A DNA stretch of 22,278 nt, taken from IMG/VR virus record IMGVR_UViG_3300021957_000348, positions 1-22,278 of that record; one strand, written 5' to 3'. Within the stretch, counting starts at the first letter, position 1. Each line of letters opens with the position of its first letter. Positions 1-9,163 of this stretch are shown piece after piece. The position numbers were made by a program, and so were the translations under genes. Source of the DNA: a virus. Under the pieces are notes generated by a model, which ran no database searches, was not told where the DNA came from, and saw nothing but the letters and a program-made list of their open reading frames with translations.

Positions 1-2559
1 ATCGTCTGTATCGTTTGATTCGAATACACCTCTTAGAGCGTAGATATCAGGTACACCCAATGTTATAATTTCATCATTGATGTTTGTACCGTAAATATCA
101 TCTGATACACTCGAACCGGCTGTAGCGTTAGCTGTTGAAGTAACTTTAACACCTCTTGATCTTCTTAGTGTCTTAGCAGCATTGTTATTAGCTACATCTT
201 TAGTAGCACCGTAAATAACTTTTAATTGATCTGCATTACCTAATGGTGTTGAGTTCGCTGAAGCTATCGCTATAGCTCCACCTTGAGATGATGAAGGTTC
301 TATAACACCGTCATGTTCTTGAGTTGAAATTGTACTACCTTCTCCGTTATCTTCTGGGTTAGTTTCTGTACCTTCAGCTTCGTGAATTGTTACAATGTAG
401 TTATCTGTCTCACTTGTCGGGTCTGAGAATAATGTTTCATCAGCTACACCACTCAATGAACCTGTACCACTACTTAGTAATACTGTTTTTTGTTTTCTTA
501 TTTGAAGTGTGTTTGGTGTAATTGAAGAAACAAAGTTCTTCGGAGTAGCTGCTACAGCTACTGTTTTTTCTTGTTCTTGTAATTGAGCTCTTTGTCTGAT
601 ATACTTACCATTCTCGGCTACACCATTACCTGTCAATTCTAAAGATGTATCACTTGTAATTGATAAAACAATTTTTGTTGTACCAGAAGGTGCTACAAGT
701 ACATCTCCTTCTTTTAATTCTTGAGAAAACTTAGTGTTAACACCTGTTTGTGTAGCGTCACTACCATTACCTGTGAATGTACCTGTTAATATAAATTGAT
801 TGTCTGTTGTAATTGTATCGGCAGCGAAGACAGCAGCGTTAGAGTCAATAGAAGCTTGAGAAATTTGTCTTACTCTATCAGTAGAATAATTTCTAACAGC
901 TGATACAGCTTTACCACCTGTTGTAGCTTGTTCTAGTCTGATTGTATCAGAAGTAGAAAATTCACCTTCTACATCATGAACAAATAGTGTTGTCGCGTTA
1001 GCGGCTGTTGCTGTAGCTAATATACCTTTAGCACCTGATACTGAACCTTTAATTCTTTGTCCAGCTGATAGTCTATAGTTAGTACTCGCTACTGTAAGTT
1101 TGGTATACATACGAACATCAAATAAATGAACTCTGTATTGTGAAGCTGTAGTGTGAACACCACTTGAAACTGTCACATCTGTCGCGTCATAGAATCTTAC
1201 TCTCGCTCTACCGATTACAGTACCATTTTCACCTTCTACATTATCTTTAACTGTATCTCTAAGTTCACAAGCACCAAATGGTCTAATATCACTCGTATCA
1301 CCTGTACCGAATTCGGGTTGACCGAATGCGTTTGATACTGTAAAATAGTTACCTATTTCGAATGGTACAGCTAATGCACCTGAGTCTATTGTTGTTCTAG
1401 CTTTGTCTACTGTAACGAATGTTTCAGAAGATTTTTGTACTTCATAACCTTTAACATAAGCTTTACCTGCTGATAAGACTGTAATAAACTTAGTCTTATC
1501 ACCAGCTGGTGTATCTGTAGAAGTATAAACACCATTATTTAATTTAGAGTTAAAATGTTCTCTTAATTGAGCATGAAATGGTTTAGTAACATAATCACCA
1601 CTTTCGTCATGAGTTCTTCTAGCTAATGTTCTTTCTAAAGTATTGTAAGCTGTGATAGCTGTTTGTTTTGTAATTGTACCAGATTCGACTCTTGATAACT
1701 CAATGAAATTATCAATGTCTTGAGTACCTGTTAACAGTTTAGTTACTAATGTTAATTCAATTTTTAAACGATTAGCACCTGGTGCATTCTCGTTTGAAGA
1801 ACCTGAAGCATTATCTTCTAAACTGTCATCATCTGTAGATGATATAGCTGACTCTGTAACTTGTAATCCTATTCTATATGTAGGTGTGTTTGAATATTTG
1901 TCTAATAAAATTGTTTGTTCTTCACATCTAACGAAGAACCCTCTTGTATAGAATACTCCACCTCTTACTGTAGCGGCAGACCCAGTTGAAGTAGAAGAAT
2001 CATGTCCTGATACTTCACTAGGTAAAATAGTTTTAAATTCGTTATTGTTTGATGCGTCTGAGTATGAACCGTCAGCGGCTAAAGTAACTTCTTGTAATTC
2101 TTCATTATCTAAGAACTTAGTATAAGTTGTAGTAGAAGAATCAGCGTTAGCTTTAACATAAGTAACATAAAGTGTTAATGGATCACCACCTGTTGTAGCA
2201 GCGACTGAGTTAATGACTTTACCAACGACACCAGAAGTTTGACCTTCAAAATATTTATCATGAGATGCTACTCTATAAGTCTCAGCTGTTGCTGTACCTG
2301 ATCCATTCGGATTAGACGCGTTGACTTTAACAGCTTCATACAATGTATTTACTGTTACAGTACCACCCATAACAAGTGAACCCTCATCAAATATATGATT
2401 ACCAAATCTCTCGACTTGATTCTGTAATATACTCTGTAACTGAGTTAGTTCTCTTGCTTGTATCGCATTAGATGGACGAAATAGAATTCTATGAAAATTC
2501 TTTGTTTCATCATAATCATCATAATAAGGCGATACATTTAAATCTGTATTCTGTGCCAT
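1..2559 (-). CDS. DUF4815-type virion structural protein (3' end outside window)
   Basis: Open for 853 codons from an ATG at 2559 to the window edge with no stop, so the C-terminus is missing. The N-terminus (MAQNTDLNVSPYYDDYDE, then FHRILFRPSNAIQARELTQL and QNQVERFGNHIFDEGSLV) matches, from memory, the DUF4815 family of large virion proteins in marine T4-like phages; these are thought to be tail or baseplate-associated, with no biochemical role known to me. The rest is Thr/Ser/Gly-rich, beta-type sequence, including compact segments such as SAGQRIKGSVSGAKG (about 1030-1075) that resemble modules in neighbouring structural proteins. A good ribosome site (AAGGGAAA) precedes the start, only 11 bp after the 497-residue gene, so the two are probably co-transcribed. 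The family call is fairly sure; the precise place in the virion is inference. Confidence 0.8.
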   Translation of the reverse strand, partial: MAQNTDLNVSPYYDDYDETKNFHRILFRPSNAIQARELTQLQSILQNQVERFGNHIFDEGSLVMGGTVTVNTLYEAVKVNASNPNGSGTATAETYRVASHDKYFEGQTSGVVGKVINSVAATTGGDPLTLYVTYVKANADSSTTTYTKFLDNEELQEVTLAADGSYSDASNNNEFKTILPSEVSGHDSSTSTGSAATVRGGVFYTRGFFVRCEEQTILLDKYSNTPTYRIGLQVTESAISSTDDDSLEDNASGSSNENAPGANRLKIELTLVTKLLTGTQDIDNFIELSRVESGTITKQTAITAYNTLERTLARRTHDESGDYVTKPFHAQLREHFNSKLNNGVYTSTDTPAGDKTKFITVLSAGKAYVKGYEVQKSSETFVTVDKARTTIDSGALAVPFEIGNYFTVSNAFGQPEFGTGDTSDIRPFGACELRDTVKDNVEGENGTVIGRARVRFYDATDVTVSSGVHTTASQYRVHLFDVRMYTKLTVASTNYRLSAGQRIKGSVSGAKGILATATAANATTLFVHDVEGEFSTSDTIRLEQATTGGKAVSAVRNYSTDRVRQISQASIDSNAAVFAADTITTDNQFILTGTFTGNGSDATQTGVNTKFSQELKEGDVLVAPSGTTKIVLSITSDTSLELTGNGVAENGKYIRQRAQLQEQEKTVAVAATPKNFVSSITPNTLQIRKQKTVLLSSGTGSLSGVADETLFSDPTSETDNYIVTIHEAEGTETNPEDNGEGSTISTQEHDGVIEPSSSQGGAIAIASANSTPLGNADQLKVIYGATKDVANNNAAKTLRRSRGVKVTSTANATAGSSVSDDIYGTNINDEIITLGVPDIYALRGVFESNDTDD

Positions 2560-2570
2560 TTATGTTTCCC

Positions 2571-4064
2571 TTACATTTCTACTATAAGTTTAATATCTTC
2601 AATCTGATCTGATGCTCTATTAACAGCAAGTCTATTTTCTAAATAGATAATATCACCTGAATGTCTCTGAACTTCTTCTGCTGTAATAGCTGATGATGAG
2701 TTTAGATCACCATGATCTGTATTAGTAGCTGAGTAAATAGTATTACTATTAGCAAAAGCTACGAAGTTGCCTGATTCATTAGGATAAGGTAAGTATGAGA
2801 TAACTCTGTTTGTTGAGTCAACTGATACTACGATACCTACTGCTGTTCCGACTACTTCTGTAGATGCATTACGAATAATAGTATCTACTGCTGGAGCTAC
2901 AAATCCAGATGCTTGGAAAGTCATCTTCTTATAAGCTGTTCTTGTTGTAGCTGAACATAGTGTATTACCACCATTGTCTGTTGGATTAACAACTACACCA
3001 ATTTGTCTGAAATCGTTATCTGTTGGGAAGTCACCTGAACCTTCTGAATACTCAAGTCTTGAGTTAAGAATGATATAGTTTCCACCAAGTTCTTCAACAG
3101 GATCGGCACCATGTCCGTTCTTTGGTTGAATGACGAATTCAATATTCGCTGAGTTACCTGTCCCATCTGCTGCTGTATCAGCATTATCGAATCCTGGAAT
3201 ATCTTCATTAGCGATAAACGCTGTTGTATATCCTGAACCTACTGTAGTAATATTAACATCACTAACAGCACCTGAACCATTTGTTACTACTTGAGCCACA
3301 CCACCTGATCCATCACCACGAACTGTAATGTTAGATGTTGTAGTACTACCTGTATATCCTGAACCAGCTCCTTTAATTCTTACTTTTTGAAGAGCTCCGT
3401 CTACTGCTCCGTTCTCAATATCCCATTGAGCTGAACCGTCGTCTGTAGCCGCGTCTCCTAATCTACCGTCTTGAGAACCTGTATCTACTCCACCAGCTAC
3501 TGCTAGTTTAGCACCGAGTGTTTTCACTGGTATAAAATCGTTTGTTACAAATTTAATTACATCACTAGCTGAGATTGAGTACATGAATTTCCATTCATAA
3601 CCATCTGATTCGATTGGTGTTGCTAATGTTGTATGATCTGGTTTTACTGTAGATGCATTCGCTGCTGAATGATCTTGAGTACCATTAGATAAACATTTGT
3701 ATACATTGTAATCATCTGTTACAACATAAAATAATGAAGAATACAAGTTTGTAGCTCCACTAGATGCTGTATTACTAGATGAATAGTTGTGACGATACTC
3801 GTCATAAGTTGTTCCGGAAGTCCAATCCCTTCTAACAATCGCGTGTGATATATCCGATGTTGAAATCTTTTTCAACGCTACCATACTACGATAAGCATCG
3901 TACTCATCATTTGGACTGTCTACAGGTGTTGGCGGAGTTGAATCGTCTGTCCATGCGTGTCCTCTACCGATGAACGAATAAGCTACAGAGGAACTCTGAG
4001 TTATGTCTTCGATAAACTGTTTCGCGTTGTTTAGACGAAATTTTTCAGTTATAATTGCTGCCAT
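2571..4064 (-). CDS. virion structural protein, probably baseplate/tail-fibre associated
   Basis: A 497-residue protein. Its N-terminus (MAAIITEKFRLNNAKQFIED, then YSFIGRGHAWTDD) looks like a virion protein found next to gp6 and DUF4815 genes in marine T4-like phages, but I cannot give it a T4 gene number. The middle (about residues 225-300) has repeated glycine turns of the GSGYT type, typical of beta-rich phage fibre and baseplate proteins. Around residues 395-430 a segment (STEVVGTAVGIVVSVDS) resembles the short beta module seen in neighbouring proteins. The start at 4064 has an upstream AAAGGGTAA ribosome site and a TATAAATA late promoter about 40 bp upstream. A baseplate-to-fibre connector (gp9/gp10-like position) is possible but not shown. 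Confidence 0.65.
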   Translation of the reverse strand: MAAIITEKFRLNNAKQFIEDITQSSSVAYSFIGRGHAWTDDSTPPTPVDSPNDEYDAYRSMVALKKISTSDISHAIVRRDWTSGTTYDEYRHNYSSSNTASSGATNLYSSLFYVVTDDYNVYKCLSNGTQDHSAANASTVKPDHTTLATPIESDGYEWKFMYSISASDVIKFVTNDFIPVKTLGAKLAVAGGVDTGSQDGRLGDAATDDGSAQWDIENGAVDGALQKVRIKGAGSGYTGSTTTSNITVRGDGSGGVAQVVTNGSGAVSDVNITTVGSGYTTAFIANEDIPGFDNADTAADGTGNSANIEFVIQPKNGHGADPVEELGGNYIILNSRLEYSEGSGDFPTDNDFRQIGVVVNPTDNGGNTLCSATTRTAYKKMTFQASGFVAPAVDTIIRNASTEVVGTAVGIVVSVDSTNRVISYLPYPNESGNFVAFANSNTIYSATNTDHGDLNSSSAITAEEVQRHSGDIIYLENRLAVNRASDQIEDIKLIVEM

Positions 4065-4095
4065 TGTTATTACCCTTTAATTAATAATTGTTTGT

Positions 4096-4111
4096 TATAG
4101 TTATTTATATC
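4096..4111 (-). promoter_or_regulatory. T4-type late promoter for the 497-residue gene
   Basis: On the minus strand this reads GATATAAATAACTATA and contains a perfect T4 late-promoter octamer TATAAATA (4109-4102). It lies in the 49-bp gap between the stop of the 1499-residue gene and the ATG at 4064. A start site a few bases beyond the octamer would leave a leader of about 30 nt containing the AAAGGG ribosome site. The motif recurs nearly unchanged at two other minus-strand positions in the window. Confidence 0.7.
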
Positions 4112-4113
4112 AT

Positions 4114-7100
4114 TTATCCTGTTTGAACTACAGCTGAATAACTTAAATTTGTTTTTCTTTCTAGTTCTCTTTCAAATCCTGATACAAATCTGTTTGGATA
4201 TAATGTACTTATATCACTAATTCTGATACCTTCTGACGGAGATTCTTGTAATAAGTGTTCTCCAGTTTCAAGTAAAAGATCATCACCTGATGAGATACCA
4301 CTACCACCATCAAGTTGTACTTTCTTATGAATACCGTAATTTTCAGTAAACATCACATCTCCCAAGTCTCCAATAGTCGGACCTGATGTATTAGCTGTTT
4401 TCTGACCTATCATTAAGGCATCTTCTAATAATATTGGTTGATCATCTTCACCGATTAACCTAACATTATTTGTCTCGTCTAATAGATTATATGAATCTAA
4501 TTGACTTGATTCTTCTGATACAAAGACTAAATTATCATCAGCTGTTGTAGCATCTTCAAAATTTATGTTTGTACCATCTTCATTTATTATAACACCACCT
4601 TGACCGAAGTCTTGTTCACCTAGTATATTACCAGCTTGTGGTTCGAATATTAAACTGTCTCCAGCTTCTGTTATAATTCTTTCTGACAAGACACTAACTG
4701 ATTCAAATAATTTTTGACCAGCGGGTCTATGTCCAAAACTCACACCTGCTTGAGATGTAGTATTAAAACTAGAATCAATTCTCAAAGCTGTTCCTGTTAA
4801 ATTAGTTACAGTTGAATTAGAACCTAGTGTTCTTGATGTTTGTGTATTTAATGTTCGTATCTGTTTTACACCAGCTGAGAATGATCTACCTCTTTGTGTT
4901 GTAGCTTGTGTAAATAATGGAGATGAAATAATATTAACTTTTCTTTGTCTCATCTCTGAATCGTATGTCTCGTTCGGATCATTCGCTGTTAGTATTCTAC
5001 CTCTACCAGTAAACCCAGAAATATAAGTAGAAGGTGTTTCTCCACCACCTTCAGCATCTGTTTTTTGATCCGTAGCTAGTAATGTTGTGTCAGGTGTGAT
5101 TGTGCTTGGATCTTGGTTAGCTACTATATTTTCTATTACATGATGTAAATCTATTGATGTAGCTGTAAAGTATGTTGTAGATAACGCTGTGTTTTTAATT
5201 ATTTCATTACCTAAGAATTGTGAACCAGGTTGACCCCAATCTATAACATCTCTATGAACTATTACATATTTGTTTGTAGTATCATGTTCCATTACAATAC
5301 CAAGAGCGTTAGAAGTAGTTCCTCTTACTCTTGTACCTACTGGTAATGTATTAGTTAATGATGAATATGATATCTTATGTTGATTATAATGTGGACTTAT
5401 ATCTAACTCTTTAGTTACTTCATGTCCTTTCGCTGTCGCTTCAGCTGTTAATTGTCTCTTGAAGAAATCTCTGTCTGTTTCTTCAACTGTATCTGTACCT
5501 AGAATATATGGTTGACCTGATGATTGATCTTTTACTGTAGTAGCGTCAACTGATAAGAATCTTTCAGTAGTTAAAACACCTTCACCTGTTTCTAATTGTA
5601 TTCTACCTTCAAATGAACTGAATACTTGATCTTCTGTTGAATATGTTCCGACTTCTAATTGAATATCAGCTGCATCTATCTTAGAACCGATAATTAGAGT
5701 AGGTATAAATGATCTTGTTGTTCGTGAACCATCAAAATCTACATTATAGATATCAGCTCTAGCGTCTATTTCATTTCTGATAGATACTTCACCAAAGAAT
5801 ATTGTACCAGCTGGTGATAATAATGACTTGACTAAACTTCTGTATTCATCTACACCTTTACCAACTTTAATTAAGTATGAGAAATCTTGATACTGTTTAC
5901 TATCGTGTATTCTCATTGAAGTAGCTGACGGAAAACCTGTATCATTTAAATAGTTACCATCTAATTTAGATTCACCTCTTACTCTACCTCTTGATGTACA
6001 GGGTTCTGTTTTAGCTATATAGAAATTCTTACTGTCACTTGTAGTTACATAATCACCTTCATTAAATATACCTTTAACATTCTCTATCGTCAATAAATTT
6101 AGATCACCATCCATTGTTCTAATCGTGCCTGTAGCACCTGTTAGAGCCGCTGTAACAGTAGTATTGACCACTAGTGAACCACTGAGGTCTTTTACTATCG
6201 CTTTCTGTTTGTAATTACCGATACCACCGTCAACAAAGTCATGTCCAGGGTCTTGTACTTTTATTTTTTCAATACTACCGATAGTATTACTGAATGCCCA
6301 TAACTTAGCACCTGAACCAGCTGTAACATTAGTTTGTGTTAAAGTAAATACTGCTCCTGATGTACCACCTGTTATTGTACCTGTTGGAACACCAGCGTTG
6401 TCTGTTGGTCTTTTATATACTAATAGTCTTTTCTTTTTCGTATCATGACTGACTACTATCATTGATTTACTGTTTGATGAAGAAACAACTTCTCCGACTG
6501 AGAATGTAGTACCTGTAGTCATAGTATCATAGTAGATATATCCACCCATAAATACTTTAGGTAATGATTTATATTGTAACCCTTGATTTGTTATTTGAAT
6601 TTTACGAATGGCACCTGATGTTTCACTAGATATAACAAAATCAGTATCAGTTAATTCACCATATTGAAGTGTTTGTGGTCTTAATGAATCTTCTAATAAT
6701 ACACCACGATTCGAAGCGTGTATTTCTATCTTAGCACTGTTGGCTGGTGCTGACACGAATGTAACTTTTGTACCAGATTGATCTGTTGTGAAACCTGTTG
6801 TTCTAACTATCTCTGTACCTGCTACAAATACTTGAACTTTTCTTGGGTCGAATCCCATATTAAGTCCAGCATTATCTCTACCAGAGAATACTGTCTCTGA
6901 ACCATCACCAGTAAATTCATGTACACCTTCTACTGTCGCTGTCTCTAATTCTATTGTTCCTTCTGTAACTGATATCTGTGCTTCAGCGTGATTACCTTCT
7001 GTACCTGTGTTAATAAACACAACCATATCTTCTGTTGAATAACCAGCACCTACATCATCAATAACTATATCTGTTACACCACCTCTACCAATAGAACCGA

Positions 7101-8613
7101 TAACATTAATATTTGATGTCGCTGTACCACCAGCTGGTGATTTATAATTAAATGTATCTGATTCTACAAACAATGAACCTTTAGAAGCTTGTTCTGTATA
7201 AAGACCACCTTCCATAACTCTTGTAGCAGGACCACCTGATTGTGTATTGTCTTGATCAAATAAATCTGTATTCTCATCTAAGATCGCGAAGTCTGTAATT
7301 AAATTACCGTCTTCATCATATACAGATTCTTCTGAAAGTATAATACCCAATCCGTCTTCTCTACCAATCGGTCTAGCTTGAAAGAATTGACCACCGATAG
7401 CATGTTGATTAGCCATCTTAGAATCGTCTTCAAATAGTATGTGATTACCTTCTTCATTTAAAATATATTGTTGAGTAGAGGATTCTATTCTTAAAATATC
7501 TTCTACATCTCCGGCGTTACCATCTTCTTGACCTAAGTAAATACTTGAATCTGTTGGATCGATATCTGTTATAACACCACGAACTGTAGCTTCAGCGTCT
7601 ATTCGTAATCCGTCTCTATCAGATAATGTTACTGTATCACCTTGATTAAATGTACCAACATGAGGCATCACTAATTCTAATTCATAAGCTGTATCAGCGT
7701 CATTAGTACCACCCATACCAGATGAATCATTAATATACGCTTGAGCTACTACAGTACCTTGACCGTCTAATTTTTTAACTAGACCTTTTTTATAAACTGT
7801 TAAGTCTTTTATACTTGAGAGTCTCATTACTGTTGGTTCTGAGAATTCTGATACTGAAGGTTTTATTACATTGTCACCAGGAAATGTTACCTCAGCTTCT
7901 AAACCATATAATATTCTGAATAGAAATTCGTATGATTCTTTTGTACCTTTTGATAGATACAATTCTTGTACATGCTTCTGTAGTAATCTTTTATTCGCCA
8001 AGACATCTCGGTCAATGAATGGCATAAAGTCTCGTCTGAAATACTCTAAGAAGTCTCCAGAAGTTTTATCTACATCAGCATATGATAATAAGTTGTTAGC
8101 CGCGTGTAACGGACTAGCTGTAAACGAAGCTACTTTAGCTTCCATTCCAGAAGTCTTACCTACGATAGTTTCATTAATATCAAACTGTGCTTCTGAAAAT
8201 TGTTCAATATAAAGGTTTGAACTTGTACCTATAACATCAATTCTTCCTATGGCACCTGTAGTAGAACCTACTACGAATTCATCTTTCTCAAAAGATGTCT
8301 TTTGTGCACCACCAGAATCAATGTCTACTTCATAATTAAATTTAGCAGAGGTTATAGAAGACGGAGCATAAGTCCCAGGCTCTTGTAAAAGATTACCTCT
8401 TTCACCTGCAGAGTTAAAAGATTCTCCTGCTGTTGTCCCATCTTCTAAACCAATGTAGTCAATGTCTGCCGCATCTTTATAGATTAGCTGACCTTTCTCT
8501 AAGAACTCAAAGTAAGCTTTGAGAAAAGAGACAAATCGAGGTCCATCTTGCTGATAAAAATCAGGTAGAAGTTCCTCGACTTGATCCGCTATTCTGTTAT
8601 GAAAAATAGGCAT
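4114..8613 (-). CDS. very large virion structural protein, probable baseplate wedge/fibre component
   Basis: A 1499-residue protein, the largest here. Residues 1-45 (MPIFHNRIADQVEELLPDFY, then FVSFLKAYFEFLEKGQ) and 185-245 (LEYFRRDFMPFIDRDVLANK, then LYLSKGTKESYEFLFRILYG) form a helical N-terminal part that I recognise from large structural proteins of marine T4-like phages. From about 250 onward it is beta-rich. Two repeat classes are visible: a short module around residues 113-147, 703-735, 816-850 and 1090-1120, and acidic strand motifs of the type ILLEDG/LLLETGEHLLQE clustered at 378-445, 1003-1015 and 1311-1458. By position (after gp25 and gp6) it may fill the role of the T4 gp7/gp8/gp10 wedge or a fibre attachment protein, but no T4 homology is evident to me. 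The ribosome site is AAGGTAAT. Confidence 0.6.
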   Translation of the reverse strand: MPIFHNRIADQVEELLPDFYQQDGPRFVSFLKAYFEFLEKGQLIYKDAADIDYIGLEDGTTAGESFNSAGERGNLLQEPGTYAPSSITSAKFNYEVDIDSGGAQKTSFEKDEFVVGSTTGAIGRIDVIGTSSNLYIEQFSEAQFDINETIVGKTSGMEAKVASFTASPLHAANNLLSYADVDKTSGDFLEYFRRDFMPFIDRDVLANKRLLQKHVQELYLSKGTKESYEFLFRILYGLEAEVTFPGDNVIKPSVSEFSEPTVMRLSSIKDLTVYKKGLVKKLDGQGTVVAQAYINDSSGMGGTNDADTAYELELVMPHVGTFNQGDTVTLSDRDGLRIDAEATVRGVITDIDPTDSSIYLGQEDGNAGDVEDILRIESSTQQYILNEEGNHILFEDDSKMANQHAIGGQFFQARPIGREDGLGIILSEESVYDEDGNLITDFAILDENTDLFDQDNTQSGGPATRVMEGGLYTEQASKGSLFVESDTFNYKSPAGGTATSNINVIGSIGRGGVTDIVIDDVGAGYSTEDMVVFINTGTEGNHAEAQISVTEGTIELETATVEGVHEFTGDGSETVFSGRDNAGLNMGFDPRKVQVFVAGTEIVRTTGFTTDQSGTKVTFVSAPANSAKIEIHASNRGVLLEDSLRPQTLQYGELTDTDFVISSETSGAIRKIQITNQGLQYKSLPKVFMGGYIYYDTMTTGTTFSVGEVVSSSNSKSMIVVSHDTKKKRLLVYKRPTDNAGVPTGTITGGTSGAVFTLTQTNVTAGSGAKLWAFSNTIGSIEKIKVQDPGHDFVDGGIGNYKQKAIVKDLSGSLVVNTTVTAALTGATGTIRTMDGDLNLLTIENVKGIFNEGDYVTTSDSKNFYIAKTEPCTSRGRVRGESKLDGNYLNDTGFPSATSMRIHDSKQYQDFSYLIKVGKGVDEYRSLVKSLLSPAGTIFFGEVSIRNEIDARADIYNVDFDGSRTTRSFIPTLIIGSKIDAADIQLEVGTYSTEDQVFSSFEGRIQLETGEGVLTTERFLSVDATTVKDQSSGQPYILGTDTVEETDRDFFKRQLTAEATAKGHEVTKELDISPHYNQHKISYSSLTNTLPVGTRVRGTTSNALGIVMEHDTTNKYVIVHRDVIDWGQPGSQFLGNEIIKNTALSTTYFTATSIDLHHVIENIVANQDPSTITPDTTLLATDQKTDAEGGGETPSTYISGFTGRGRILTANDPNETYDSEMRQRKVNIISSPLFTQATTQRGRSFSAGVKQIRTLNTQTSRTLGSNSTVTNLTGTALRIDSSFNTTSQAGVSFGHRPAGQKLFESVSVLSERIITEAGDSLIFEPQAGNILGEQDFGQGGVIINEDGTNINFEDATTADDNLVFVSEESSQLDSYNLLDETNNVRLIGEDDQPILLEDALMIGQKTANTSGPTIGDLGDVMFTENYGIHKKVQLDGGSGISSGDDLLLETGEHLLQESPSEGIRISDISTLYPNRFVSGFERELERKTNLSYSAVVQTG

Positions 8614-8631
8614 AATTAACTAATAATTACC

Positions 8632-9090
8632 TTACGCTACTGCGTATGAATTACCACCAACGATTACCCATTTTGACATTGTACCTGAATACATTAAAAA
8701 TACTGAATCACCTTCAGCGTTCAAAGTAATTGTTGTACCACCATGTAAAGCTGCAGGTGTAATTCTGGAAGTTCCAGAGTTAGTTATAGTATTACAGTAA
8801 ATGATTTTTAACTGACCAGCTACACCTGCTGCTAATGATAAATCATCATTCGCTGCTGATACAGTATGGTTAGTAATTGCAGTCGCTACAGACGCTGCTT
8901 GTGAGTCACCTGTTTTAGAATCTTCTGCTTCTGCGAAAGCGATGAAGTCTGGTAAGTAATTCAAGAAATTCGATACTGAAAGTTTCTTGTTTACTGGAGT
9001 TCCAGAAGGATCATCAATTACATGAAGAAGGTCTTCACCTGCTACACTTGTGCTTAAATCCGTAAGCGCGGTTATTTTTTTATCTGCCAT
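8632..9090 (-). CDS. small tail-fibre-like structural protein
   Basis: A 152-residue protein. The N-terminal part ([20 protein letters not shown], then [20 protein letters not shown]) is a motif common at the start of fibre or appendage proteins of marine phages, where it is thought to be a virion-attachment segment. The C-terminal half (residues 70-152) is Ala/Thr/Gly-rich with short strands ([33 protein letters not shown] region), compatible with a compact beta domain. It is too short to be a complete long tail fibre; it may be a trimeric decoration or a short fibre. A strong AAGAGGAAA ribosome site precedes the ATG at 9090. It lies between gp6 and the 1499-residue gene, separated from gp6 by a 73-bp gap containing hairpins. 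Confidence 0.6.
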   Translation of the reverse strand: MADKKITALTDLSTSVAGEDLLHVIDDPSGTPVNKKLSVSNFLNYLPDFIAFAEAEDSKTGDSQAASVATAITNHTVSAANDDLSLAAGVAGQLKIIYCNTITNSGTSRITPAALHGGTTITLNAEGDSVFLMYSGTMSKWVIVGGNSYAVA

Positions 9091-9120
9091 TTTAGTTTCC
9101 TCTTATTAGCATTATTTGAA

Positions 9121-9160
9121 CCCTATTACTAGGGAATTTTACTCTATGCATATACATAGA
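9121..9160 (-). other. two small inverted repeats in the gp6 downstream gap
   Basis: CCCTA-TTAC-TAGGG (9121-9134, 5-bp stem, 4-nt loop) and TCTATG-CATATA-CATAGA (9143-9160, 6-bp stem, 6-nt loop) lie side by side between the gp6 stop and the next ATG. Neither is followed on the minus strand by a clear U-run, so they are more likely mRNA processing or attenuation elements than strong terminators. The function is not established. Confidence 0.4.
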
Positions 9161-9163
9161 TCA

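Noticed and set aside
2252-2259. GATAAATA on the minus strand
   Set aside because: It is intragenic in the DUF4815 gene with no gene start nearby and no extended match.
7871-8212. 113-codon plus-strand open frame
   Set aside because: It is antisense to the 1499-residue gene and has no recognisable protein features.
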